The translations under genes were made by a program, and so were the position numbers. From Bacteroidia bacterium (GTDB taxonomy: Bacteria > Bacteroidota > Bacteroidia > Cytophagales > Cyclobacteriaceae), in contig JAENVX010000128.1 in the NCBI GenBank assembly GCA_016650355.1, positions 1 to 21,794 of the forward strand: DNA of 21,794 bases. Reading direction: 5' to 3'. Positions within the stretch are counted from its first letter, which is position 1, and the number at the start of each line of letters is the position of its first letter. Shown piece after piece: positions 6,538-15,126 of this stretch. The notes beneath the pieces are model-generated. The model was not told the DNA's origin and ran no database searches. It was given only the letters and a program-made list of their open reading frames with translations.

Positions 6538-8511
6538 CTAATGCCTCTTAAGGACAACCTGTGATTGATGAAGTTGTACAATACGATTAAAAAGTTCTCT
6601 TAACGCATGGTACTCTCCAGCAGAATACACCGTCTTGGAAATATTGATGATGCTCGACATTGAAATTTTATTATTCAAATTAGTGACGTTAAAAAGACAA
6701 CGTCCACCATTTTGAGGAAGAGTAACAGCAACGTTGGCTGGAAGTTCTTCCACAACAAATTTTTCTGGGTATTCCAATGATAATAAAAACGTTGTCTCTA
6801 AAGGCGCTCCAAAATCCACAGGGTATTGACGTAGGGTGGACTTGAAAGGATTTGCTTCCCATCGCTCTACAATAAAGGGATTAAGGTATATCGTAGAAGG
6901 ATTCGAAACACTTAAACCAGTTTCTACTTTCATTTTTTCAATCAAAGGTTTTGACAGGTCCTCAAGATTTTCAATTGTATATTCGGAAATACTCATTTCG
7001 CTTAACCTATTATGAAATTCTTTTTCATACTCCTGTAGTCCTTCTGATAAAATTTTAGTGCGCTTATCAAAAGCTTCATACCCAAAGGAGGTGATGATGA
7101 GCGTGCCATGAAATGCATCATCCTCTTCAAGCTTAAGATTTACCATCAGACTCTTCTTCTGTTTTTGCAGGGGCTTCAATTCTACCCAACCACTTTCTGA
7201 AGCATCTTTACTAATCAATCGGCCCTTCCCATTCAAGCATCGTTCTGGCAACATTCCAAAAGGCAAAAGCTTTTCAGTAGCATCTAATAAATATTTAGTG
7301 TCACCCAGATTGACGTGAGCAACAACGTAGTTGAAGTCACTCATTACTGGATGGATTTCATTTGGAACTCCAGCCGTTCGAGTGGCTAGCATCACCGGAT
7401 CTGCATTAAGTCCTGCCGATTGCAAAGCTCCCACCAGAGAAAGATTGATGTCTCCAACATTGCCCTTTTTGGTATCGAAGGCTTTTTTAACTCCATCTTC
7501 AGTGTACTTACTATAGTTTCCGTTCCATGAATACCAGCTCTGAATGTATTGATACACTAGGGTTGCCCTCTTTAACGGATCTATCTCAGCTCCAAGCACG
7601 GTGCCCAATTGATCCTCCAAAAGTTTGCTAGCTTTTTTTATTTGCACACCAAACTCCTGATGTGTGCGAAGTTCACTGTCAACATCAGGCCACGATTTTG
7701 TATAATTATCAACACGTCCATCAAAATGCTTTACCTGAGATAGTTCATAATTAATCGCTGCAATAAAATTACTTTTAGCTGTCATATAGTCTTCTTCTAC
7801 AAAAGCAGGGACATTTTCCATTGCATATTTTCCCAAAGAGCAATCTGCCTTCCTTCCTCCAGGTGTAAAGCAATCCTTGATGATCGTTGACTCATTTTTG
7901 GTGAGATCCAAATAACCAATGAGTGTCGTGTTGTATACATAGTTGGCAGGAATTCTGGCCCAAAACTCAGTTTTCATTTTAGGGATATCCGTTTGAAATT
8001 TCCAAGGCCAAAAGTTGAAAATGAAAGGTGACTCTAGAATATATTTAATATCAAGCATACTCCCCACCTGAACATCAGGAAGTGTGAATTTGGTTATGTC
8101 CCAATTCTCATTGTAGTTTTCATTAAAAATAGCAGACCGCTCCATTTTAATTTCCTTTGGCTGACCATTACTCAGATTATAAGTACTGGCGAAAACACTC
8201 CTTACAAATTGTTTCTTTACTCCTTCTTTATACAAGGAGATACTAAAATTGCCTTGATCAACACCTGACTTTTTAAGGACCTTAATCTTGATATGGTATT
8301 CTAGCACTAAATTATTATCTCCAGCACTGTCAATGGAAGCTTCACCGAATTCATTTAATACTACAGCAATAGCACTTGTATCGCTAGGATAATCCTTCAT
8401 CTCTAGTTCGGCATAAGTATATTTCCCAAAAGGAAATCCATTCTCATATTGCGCAAAAGCAATCAGAGGGTAGCTTAGCAAAAGACTTATTACAATGCTG
8501 TTGATTCTCAT
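6538..8511 (-). CDS. DUF3857 / transglutaminase-like exported protein lacking the catalytic cysteine
   Basis: A 657-residue exported protein: signal peptide 1-20 (cleavage after AFA), a DUF3857 beta domain (about 40-240, including the LPDVQVGSMLDIKY segment at 144-157), a transglutaminase-like core (about 290-425) and a C-terminal DUF3858-like beta domain (about 440-640). In active transglutaminase folds a cysteine opens the helix after a GxC-type motif. Here that place reads KKGNVGDINLSLVGALQSAG (348-367), with no cysteine, while the later FNYVVAHV (393-400) and YLLDATE (407-413) blocks are kept. The same replacement is common in Bacteroidota members as I recall them, so a non-enzymatic, perhaps binding, role is likely. 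The gene upstream ends in its own terminator (8566-8597), so this one should have a separate promoter, which I could not identify. Confidence 0.8.
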   Translation of the reverse strand: MRINSIVISLLLSYPLIAFAQYENGFPFGKYTYAELEMKDYPSDTSAIAVVLNEFGEASIDSAGDNNLVLEYHIKIKVLKKSGVDQGNFSISLYKEGVKKQFVRSVFASTYNLSNGQPKEIKMERSAIFNENYNENWDITKFTLPDVQVGSMLDIKYILESPFIFNFWPWKFQTDIPKMKTEFWARIPANYVYNTTLIGYLDLTKNESTIIKDCFTPGGRKADCSLGKYAMENVPAFVEEDYMTAKSNFIAAINYELSQVKHFDGRVDNYTKSWPDVDSELRTHQEFGVQIKKASKLLEDQLGTVLGAEIDPLKRATLVYQYIQSWYSWNGNYSKYTEDGVKKAFDTKKGNVGDINLSLVGALQSAGLNADPVMLATRTAGVPNEIHPVMSDFNYVVAHVNLGDTKYLLDATEKLLPFGMLPERCLNGKGRLISKDASESGWVELKPLQKQKKSLMVNLKLEEDDAFHGTLIITSFGYEAFDKRTKILSEGLQEYEKEFHNRLSEMSISEYTIENLEDLSKPLIEKMKVETGLSVSNPSTIYLNPFIVERWEANPFKSTLRQYPVDFGAPLETTFLLSLEYPEKFVVEELPANVAVTLPQNGGRCLFNVTNLNNKISMSSIINISKTVYSAGEYHALRELFNRIVQLHQSQVVLKRH

Positions 8512-8565
8512 TTAATCCTTATTCTTGACCTTCCTTCAAACTTCGCTGATTGAATTGATATGTAC

Positions 8566-8597
8566 AAATAAAAACAGCCATCCCACACGGATAGCTG
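8566..8597 (-). terminator. Rho-independent terminator of the Asp-box gene
   Basis: Read on the minus strand, CAGCTATCC and GGATGGCTG (8589-8597 with 8575-8583) form a 9-bp stem with one G-U pair and a 5-base loop GTGTG, followed by TTTTTATTTG (complement of 8565-8574). It starts 23 bp after the stop of the gene ending at 8620. Confidence 0.8.
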
Positions 8598-8619
8598 CTC
8601 TTTTATAGAATACAATCAG

Positions 8620-11600
8620 TTACTTGTTCAAGTTCAGTTTCTGATTTAAGGAAGACAACTCACCAGCATACGCTGCATTTAGTTTATTCAAATGTTCATC
8701 CAACTCTTTTGATAATTCATCATAGACTTTATAAACTCCGGCAGTTGGTTTTCCATCGCCAGACTCTAGGCTTCTGCGCAAAGCAGAAATTCTATTGCCT
8801 AGTTTAATCGGGAAGTTGAGTGGGTCTTGTCCACTGCGATTTTTGGTCTGGTATAAGTCTTCTTCTATCATAGTGATCTTTGCAATGAACCCCTTCGCGA
8901 CTGTTGCAACAGCCGGATCATTAGCAGCTTTCATTCCATCTTCAAGCTCTTGTCTAGTCTTTCCTATTTTAATGACAGCCTCGTTGGCAGCACTTTCTTT
9001 GTCCGTGATTTTTAATGCCAGATCAAATGTTTCTTTTAGGTCAGCTTCACTCACCCCAACTAAATTAGGGTTCATCTTTATTTTAAATGGAAAAGTTTGT
9101 ACATAAGCTCCGGCAGTGAACCTGATTTGATAATTGCCTGCTGGTGCTTTGGGACCATTCTGTGGTCTTGCACCCCAAATAATCATGCCCTCAAAAACTG
9201 TAGCCCCTGTATATCGCAGATTCCAGTTGAAGGAATTCAGCCCGGCTGCCGTAGTCGGTTTTGATTCGCCTCTGCCCCACCAATCTCCGGTTGCAGGTTT
9301 TTCCTCAGCATTCTTTCCAACAAATTTTCTGACCAGGTCTCCTTTGGAGTCTAATATTTCAATAACGACAGAGTCTGCCTTCGTACTTAAATAATATTGA
9401 AACTCTGCATCATACACACCGCGAATAGCATCTGCCGGTTTAAATAAAATTGAATTTTGCTTCATTACATCAGGCGTAAGCTGGCGTAATGGTTGAATGT
9501 TATCCAAGATCCAAAAACCACGGCCATGTGTGCCCAAAACAACATCGTTATCTTTTACAACCAAATCCCTAATGGGAGTATCCGGTAAATTCAGTTGGAG
9601 TGTCTGCCAATTATCTCCGGCATTAAATGAAACATAGGCACCATGTTCTGTACCCAGAAATAACAAACCAGGTCTTACGTGATCTTCACGAATTGATCGT
9701 GAGAAATGTCCGTCTTTAATTCCCGTTACAATTTTTGTCCACGTCTTTCCAAAATCTTTCGTTCTAAAAACATATGGTTGCCGGTCATCCACCTGATACC
9801 GGAATGCAGCCACGTAAGCTGTGCCTGCCGCATGTCTTGATTCGTCAATAATTGCAACTACCGAATTCTTTGGTAAATCTTTTGGAGTAATGTCAGTCCA
9901 CTTTTTTCCTCCATCACGCGTGATGTTAATTTTTCCATCATCAGATCCAGCCCAGATGGTGTTAACATCATGAAAAGATGGTGCAAGTGCGTATACAGTA
10001 CCATATATCTCTGGCCCATTCATATCTTTGGTTATCTCTCCGCCTGTTATACCTAAAGTTTCCGGATCTGCATAGGTAAGATCGGGACTTATCTTCTCCC
10101 AGCTTTGTCCATCATCTGTCGTCTTCCACACATGTTGAGAGCATGTGAATAATATCTTTGAATCGCGTGGGGAGAATACAATTGGGAACGTCCATTGCCA
10201 ACGTTCAGGTAAGGAACTCGCTGGCTCACCAGAAAAAAATCTTGGATAAACTTGAATGTCTCGCGATTGCCCGGTTGTTACATCTTTCCGCGTAAGCAAT
10301 GCTCCCTGACTTCCGGCATAAAATATATTTGGATTATCGGGGTGGGAAGTAATATAACCGCTCTCTCCTCCACCTACATCATAGCCCCATTGACCAAGCT
10401 CATTCATATGCTCCCAACCATCACTGGGAATAGCAATGGTTGAATTATCTTGTTGGGCACCGGCCACATGATACGGAACATGATTGGTAGTGGTAACATG
10501 ATACAATTGTGTGGTGATATAATCCTGAGCGGTCCATGATTTCCCACCATTTACAGACACACAACCACCACCATCATTTGAAGTGATCATCCGCTGCGGA
10601 TTATTTGGATCAATCCATAAATCATGATTGTCGCCATGGGGTACTGTGATCTCCTGATCAAATTTTACACCTCCATCAGTCGATTTAAAAAAATCCACAT
10701 TCAAACAATAAACAGTCTCACGATCTAAAGGGTCAGCATAAATTCTAGAATAATAAAAGGCACGTTGGCGAAGTTTTCTTTCGTCATTGGTTTTTTTCCA
10801 GGTGGCACCTGCATCATCACTTCGATAAACTCCTCCATCGTTGGCCTCAACTATTGCCCAAAGTCTTTTACCATCTGCAGGAGATACAGTAATGCCAATT
10901 TTTCCAAGCGGGCCCTCCGGCATACCAGGATTTTTTGTCAACTCCGTCCAGGTTTCACCTGAATTTTCTGATTTCCATAATTTACAATCAGGGCCACCGC
11001 CCCACATCTTCCACCTTTTACGATAAACTTGCCAGGTAGATGCATATAAAATTTTGGGATTCGTTCTATCAATAATAAGATCAGCAGCTCCAGCTTTGGC
11101 GCTCACATACAAAACCTTTTTCCATGTATTGCCACCATCTATTGATTTGAAGACACCACGTTCCTCATTATCACCATATGGATGCCCCAGCGCAGCTACA
11201 TACACTATGTCCGGGTTGGTGGGATGTACTCGTATCCTTGAAATGGCTTGGGTCTCTTTTAGTCCAAGAGATCTCCATGTTTTTCCTCCATCTGTAGTCT
11301 TGTACACTCCATCTCCTTGGGTAATACTTCCACGGAGTTGTGTTTCACCCCCTCCTATATAAACTATATCCGGATTCGTCTCAGCGACAGCTACTGCTCC
11401 TATAGATGAACTTGAAATTTGTCCATCCGTTACGGACGCCCACTCCTGTCCGCCATCTGTTGTCTTCCACAAACCGCCACCAGTAGCGCCAAAATAATAT
11501 TCGTTAACCCGCCCTGGGCTACCAGATGCACCAAGCGATCGACCACCTCTCATAGGGCCAATGTTGCGCCACTTTAGGTTATCAAAGTATTTTGAGTCAT

Positions 11601-11682
11601 ACGATGTTACTGATGCCGTCTGACTTTGAGCAAGCGTAGCAAATATTGAACACAATAAGATAAACGTGAAAGATTTTTTCAT
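8620..11682 (-). CDS. Large secreted Asp-box (BNR/sortilin-like) beta-propeller protein
   Basis: A 1020-residue exported protein with signal peptide 1-20. At least ten Asp-box hairpins of the S/TxDxGxxW type follow, for example KTTDGGQEW (73-81), KTTDGGKTW (128-136), KSIDGGNTW (179-187), KSENSGETW (237-245), RSDDAGATW (287-295), KTTDDGQSW (520-528) and later ITRDGGKKW, RTKDFGKTW and SFNAGDNW. These mark the blades of one or two large propellers, as in sortilin/VPS10 and xyloglucanase-like proteins. After about residue 760 come a beta domain with NSFNWNLRY and APAGNYQIRF, similar to FlgD-like Ig folds, and a helical tail of about 120 residues. Databases often call such proteins glycosyl hydrolases, but Asp-boxes are structural and I see no proof of catalysis. 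No type IX secretion tail domain is evident. A terminator follows at 8566-8597. Confidence 0.8.
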   Translation of the reverse strand: MKKSFTFILLCSIFATLAQSQTASVTSYDSKYFDNLKWRNIGPMRGGRSLGASGSPGRVNEYYFGATGGGLWKTTDGGQEWASVTDGQISSSSIGAVAVAETNPDIVYIGGGETQLRGSITQGDGVYKTTDGGKTWRSLGLKETQAISRIRVHPTNPDIVYVAALGHPYGDNEERGVFKSIDGGNTWKKVLYVSAKAGAADLIIDRTNPKILYASTWQVYRKRWKMWGGGPDCKLWKSENSGETWTELTKNPGMPEGPLGKIGITVSPADGKRLWAIVEANDGGVYRSDDAGATWKKTNDERKLRQRAFYYSRIYADPLDRETVYCLNVDFFKSTDGGVKFDQEITVPHGDNHDLWIDPNNPQRMITSNDGGGCVSVNGGKSWTAQDYITTQLYHVTTTNHVPYHVAGAQQDNSTIAIPSDGWEHMNELGQWGYDVGGGESGYITSHPDNPNIFYAGSQGALLTRKDVTTGQSRDIQVYPRFFSGEPASSLPERWQWTFPIVFSPRDSKILFTCSQHVWKTTDDGQSWEKISPDLTYADPETLGITGGEITKDMNGPEIYGTVYALAPSFHDVNTIWAGSDDGKINITRDGGKKWTDITPKDLPKNSVVAIIDESRHAAGTAYVAAFRYQVDDRQPYVFRTKDFGKTWTKIVTGIKDGHFSRSIREDHVRPGLLFLGTEHGAYVSFNAGDNWQTLQLNLPDTPIRDLVVKDNDVVLGTHGRGFWILDNIQPLRQLTPDVMKQNSILFKPADAIRGVYDAEFQYYLSTKADSVVIEILDSKGDLVRKFVGKNAEEKPATGDWWGRGESKPTTAAGLNSFNWNLRYTGATVFEGMIIWGARPQNGPKAPAGNYQIRFTAGAYVQTFPFKIKMNPNLVGVSEADLKETFDLALKITDKESAANEAVIKIGKTRQELEDGMKAANDPAVATVAKGFIAKITMIEEDLYQTKNRSGQDPLNFPIKLGNRISALRRSLESGDGKPTAGVYKVYDELSKELDEHLNKLNAAYAGELSSLNQKLNLNK

Positions 11683-11778
11683 GATGAATAAATTTTAGAT
11701 GCTAAAAGGTAACGAAAAGTGGGACGTCACAAAACGGAATTGCTGCTAAAGGTATGTCGATGCATAGATACACATCCG

Positions 11779-11806
11779 TTAACCAAGCGCAGAGAAACTC
11801 AAAAAG
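11779..11806. repeat. Weak relative of the repeat at 1571-1597
   Basis: The stretch TTAACCAAGCGCAGAGAAAC (11779-11798) followed by TCAAAAAG resembles the right arm of the repeat at 1571-1597, with a gap and several changes. It also sits just behind a stop codon (sulfatase remnant, stop at 11815-11817) in the same relative orientation. The similarity is partial and may be accidental. Confidence 0.3.
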
Positions 11807-11814
11807 TATAACCA

Positions 11815-13258
11815 CTATAATTTTTGACCAGAAGAGCGAACATTCTTCCCTATCCTTTGTGTCAGATCATCTCCAAGATCCTCTCGTGCCTTCTCAGCCA
11901 GTTCATCCAATGTTTTTACAAGCTCAGGAAACTGTCCGATTACGTTATATCGCTCTCCAGGATCACGCCTTAAATCATATAAAGCTTTGGGAAACGAAAA
12001 ATCTTCATTCGTATCACCCGGAAAACCATCCTTACCAACTTTAAAATTCTCATAGGTTCTACCCGGATGTGGTAAAACAAGTTTCCAATTTTCTAAACGA
12101 ACTGCTTCAAGATTATTCCTTCTGTAATAATAGTAGAACTCTTTTCGAGGTGTGGCTGCCATATTTTCTTTTAGAATGGTCACTAAACTTACCCCGTCTA
12201 TTTTTTGGTCAGGAAGTTTTAGACCTAGTAATTCAGCAACAGTAGGAAATATATCTATTGAGGAAGAAGGCTATTGCTGATAAGCCCTTCAGGAATTGTT
12301 CCTTTCCATCTCATCAGGCACGGCACACGCATTCCACCTTCAAAAGAATTCCCTTTACCCTCTCGCAAGCCGCCAGTAGAACCAGCATGATTCCCAAAAT
12401 TCAACCACGGGCCATTGTCACTAGTGAAGATAATTAATGTGTTATTATCCAATCCATTCTGCCTAATAGCCTTGAGCACCTCGCCTACTGACCAATCTAT
12501 TTCCATCATAACATCACCATATAATCCTTGTTTACTTCTTCCTTTGAATTGCTCAGATGCATTGATGGGAACATGTGGCATGGAGTGAGCCAAAGAAAGA
12601 AAGGTTTCTTACTATTCTTATTTATAAATTCAACAGCACGTTCTGTATACAGCTTCGTTATTGTAGCTTGGTCATCAAGTGTTGTAATAGGTATTTTCTT
12701 TTCGTTACCTTCTATGATGTATAAAGGTGGAAATCGATCTTTACGCCAATCCGTTGAAGGCTGCCCTGCAAAATCAATTGGCCAGATGTCATTGGAATAT
12801 GGTAACCCAAAATATTCATCAAAGCCATGTTGCAACGGAAGAAACTCACGTCTGTCTCCAAGGTGCCACTTACCCACAATACCAGTTGCGTATCCTTTTT
12901 GCTTTACTAATTCGGCCAAAGTGTTTTCTGTTGAATTAATACCAACTGGGCTGTTTGGAAATAGTGCACCTGAAAATCCAATTCTATTTGGGTAACACCC
13001 AGTAAGCAGTACTGCCCTCGATACTGAACAATCTGCCTGAGCTGTCAAAAAATTTGTAAATCGAATTCCTTCACTACCGAATTTATCAAGTACTGGTGTT
13101 GTGTAGTTTTGTGCACCTGTTGAACTCAGGTCTCCATTGCCCATATCATCTAAAAATATTAGAACAATACTGGGGCTGGTAACTTTATCTTTTTGAGGAA
13201 ATCCTTCCACACGTAATAAAATCAACAGAGCAAGAAGAAAGCCAATTCGGTATTTCAT
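11815..13258 (-). pseudogene. Sulfatase (S1 family) disrupted by two frameshifts
   Basis: Three frames join into one arylsulfatase-like protein of about 480 residues. Part one (13258 to about 12595) has signal peptide MKYRIGFLLALLILLRVEG, the metal-binding FLDDMGNGD (35-43), the active-site segment DCSVSR (76-81, with C77 as formylglycine candidate) and GKWHLG (129-134). Part two (about 12593 to 12265) continues with AHSMPHVPINA, YGDVMMEIDWSVGE, TSDNGPW and GGMRVPCLMRW. Part three (about 12262 to 11815) resumes with IDIFPTVAELLGLKLPD and ends with ENWKLVLPHPG and LYDLRRDPGERYNV. Each junction lacks one base (mod 3). At the first, a lost GGCT copy would explain KPFFLWLAHSMPHVP; at the second, one T is missing in CTTCTTCC, giving LLSSIDIFPT when restored. 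Either the gene is decayed or the sequence contains two indel errors; all key residues survive. Confidence 0.85.
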
Positions 13259-13373
13259 AATCAGATAGTTGATAACATTTTTTAAAACGTAATCCATTAA
13301 ACTTACATTCAAAATTCATACACCAAACGGTATCATGCGAATAGATTCAAAAAGGTAGTTACTTTTACACGAT

Positions 13374-14201
13374 TTGAAAAAGATAACAACAAAAATTATC
13401 TCTTGGATTGTTGGCAGCGCTTTATTATTGCATGTCATTGTCTTGCTTGTGTTTTATTTTTTCGAAGACAACTTAATTTTTCAGCGAAAAGCCCTTCCTC
13501 AGGAATATTCTTTCAAATTTGAACCTGACGCAAAACAAGAAAAGTACGAAGAGTATTTTATCAAAACATATGATGGGGAAACATTAAATGCTCTGCTTTT
13601 CAAAACGAAACTTCGTTCTAAAGGGCTTATACTTTACTTTCATGGCAATGCCGACAACTTACAACGCTGGGGTAAATATTCAGTTGACTTTACCCGACTT
13701 GGGTTCGATATCTTAATGGTGGACTATCGGGGCTATGGAAAAAGTACTGGTGTGCCTATTGAGCATGATTTGTACAAAGATGCCCTCACTGTTTTACGAT
13801 GGGCTCAAGACAGCGTAAAACACATTAGACTTATAATATATGGTAGGTCGCTAGGGACTGCCGTTGCATCCAACCTCGCCACCGCTGTTACTCCAGACTT
13901 GCTTATTTTGGAAACACCATTTGACGAATTGACTGGAGCTATCTATAAACCACTAAAATCATTACTCTATTTTCTTCCTTTACACTCCAAGTTTTCAAAC
14001 AAAGCTTTTCTTCCCAAAGTAACGTGTAGAAAAGTTATCATTCATGGTACGAAAGATCAGGTCGTTCCTTTAGCATCAGCCTCGCGACTCAAGCCGTTAT
14101 TAGTTGAAGGAGATGACTTTGTCATCATTGAAGGCGGAAGTCACCGCAATCTTCGCGACTTTAAAAGTTTTCATAGGGCGTTGGCAGAGGCACTGAAGTA
14201 A
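13374..14201 (+). CDS. Membrane-anchored alpha/beta hydrolase (copy 1)
   Basis: A 275-residue protein with an N-terminal transmembrane helix (about 9-29) and an alpha/beta hydrolase domain behind it. YFHGNADN (88-95) supplies the HG oxyanion turn, YGRSLGT (156-162) the nucleophile elbow with S159, HGTKD (224-228) the acid D228, and GGSHRNL (254-260) the base H257. The family (ABHD13/Bem46-like) contains esterases and lipases of mostly unknown substrate. The frame opens with TTG at 13374-13376, since no ATG occurs in frame before the core; the gene is divergent from the broken sulfatase. It is the first of a plus-strand set with a paralogue and an acyl-CoA ligase, which suggests release and activation of fatty acids, though this is inferred. 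Confidence 0.85.
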   Translation: MKKITTKIISWIVGSALLLHVIVLLVFYFFEDNLIFQRKALPQEYSFKFEPDAKQEKYEEYFIKTYDGETLNALLFKTKLRSKGLILYFHGNADNLQRWGKYSVDFTRLGFDILMVDYRGYGKSTGVPIEHDLYKDALTVLRWAQDSVKHIRLIIYGRSLGTAVASNLATAVTPDLLILETPFDELTGAIYKPLKSLLYFLPLHSKFSNKAFLPKVTCRKVIIHGTKDQVVPLASASRLKPLLVEGDDFVIIEGGSHRNLRDFKSFHRALAEALK

Positions 14202-14307
14202 ATTGTAGATTTTGTGAACATCAAATTTCTCTAGTCATCCCCGCAATTTATTCTCAACTTCTTCATAAGGAATAAATTCACTATTTTACTAAATAATTTA
14301 TTAGCTC

Positions 14308-15120
14308 ATGGTTGTCTTTTTCCTAACCATTGTTGGACTATACACTACCATTTGCATTTCATTCTATTTTTTTCAGCACTTAGCTTTCTTTCGACCAGAA
14401 AAACTCTCAAGAACATTCGAATACAAATACCCCTTTCCATTCGAGGAACTTGACTTTGATATGGAAGACGGTGGGCGCATCAACGCCATTTATTTCAAGG
14501 TTCCCAATTCACTTGGCGTTGTCTATTACCTGAAAGGAAACTCAAAGAGCATTAAAGGTTGGGGAAAATTCGCAAAAGATTTTGTGAGCAACGGATATGA
14601 TTTTTTTATGATGGACTACCGTGGTTTTGGAAAAAGCCAGGGAGAGCGAAGCCAAACAAAAGTATTTAACGATGCTCAGTACATTTACAAATGGCTTGCT
14701 CATTCATATCCGGAGAGTAAAATAGTTTTATATGGCCGTTCGTGGGGAAGTGGCATAGCCGCACGCATTGCCTCCTGGAATAAACCGGCTTTGTTGATTC
14801 TGGATTCGCCCTATTTTAGTTTCCTTTACAATGTTAACCGGTATTTGTTCTTTACACCATTAAAGTGGTTGCTGAAGTACGACATGCGCACAGATCAATA
14901 TTTACAAGAAGTCAAATGCCCGGTGCATATCATACATGGCACCAAAGACAGGCTCATTTCCTTTTCACAAAGTGAAAGACTAAAAGCACTATTTCCAGAT
15001 AAAATAACCTTGCACCAAATTGATGGAGCACGTCACAACAATCTCCCGGATTATTCTGAATTCTTTGAAATTCTCTACACCATTCTTTACGTAAAGCCCA
15101 CAATAGAAGGTCAAAAATGA
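14308..15120 (+). CDS. Membrane-anchored alpha/beta hydrolase (copy 2)
   Basis: A 270-residue paralogue of the preceding gene, with a transmembrane helix at about 3-25. The nucleophile elbow is YGRSWGS (142-148) with S145, the acid is D214 in HGTKD (210-214), and the base is H243 in ARHNNL (241-246). The oxyanion turn reads YLKGNSKSIKGWGK (74-87), so Lys replaces the His of the usual HGN; I recall the same KGNSKSIKGWG wording in other Bacteroidota proteins, so it seems to mark a subfamily. The gene is 106 bp behind copy 1 and its stop lies 6 bp before the acyl-CoA ligase start, so these two should be co-transcribed. The substrate is unknown; a fatty ester is plausible from the context. Confidence 0.85.
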   Translation: MVVFFLTIVGLYTTICISFYFFQHLAFFRPEKLSRTFEYKYPFPFEELDFDMEDGGRINAIYFKVPNSLGVVYYLKGNSKSIKGWGKFAKDFVSNGYDFFMMDYRGFGKSQGERSQTKVFNDAQYIYKWLAHSYPESKIVLYGRSWGSGIAARIASWNKPALLILDSPYFSFLYNVNRYLFFTPLKWLLKYDMRTDQYLQEVKCPVHIIHGTKDRLISFSQSERLKALFPDKITLHQIDGARHNNLPDYSEFFEILYTILYVKPTIEGQK

Positions 15121-15126
15121 TGCCTG

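Noticed and set aside
8620..11682. Calling the Asp-box protein a glycosyl hydrolase
   Set aside because: Asp-boxes are structural beta-hairpins shared by many propellers, and no catalytic residues could be assigned.
11754..12044. Plus-strand open frame over the sulfatase remnant
   Set aside because: Antisense to a recognisable sulfatase C-terminus; no domain, signal or ribosome site of its own.
14205..14216. TAGATTTTG as a -7 box for the second hydrolase gene
   Set aside because: It has one base too many for TAnnTTTG and no TTG at the right distance.
14245..14302. Three copies of AATTTATT/AATAAATT upstream of the second hydrolase
   Set aside because: Spacing of 24-26 bp is suggestive, but the words are pure A/T in an AT-rich gap and may well be chance.
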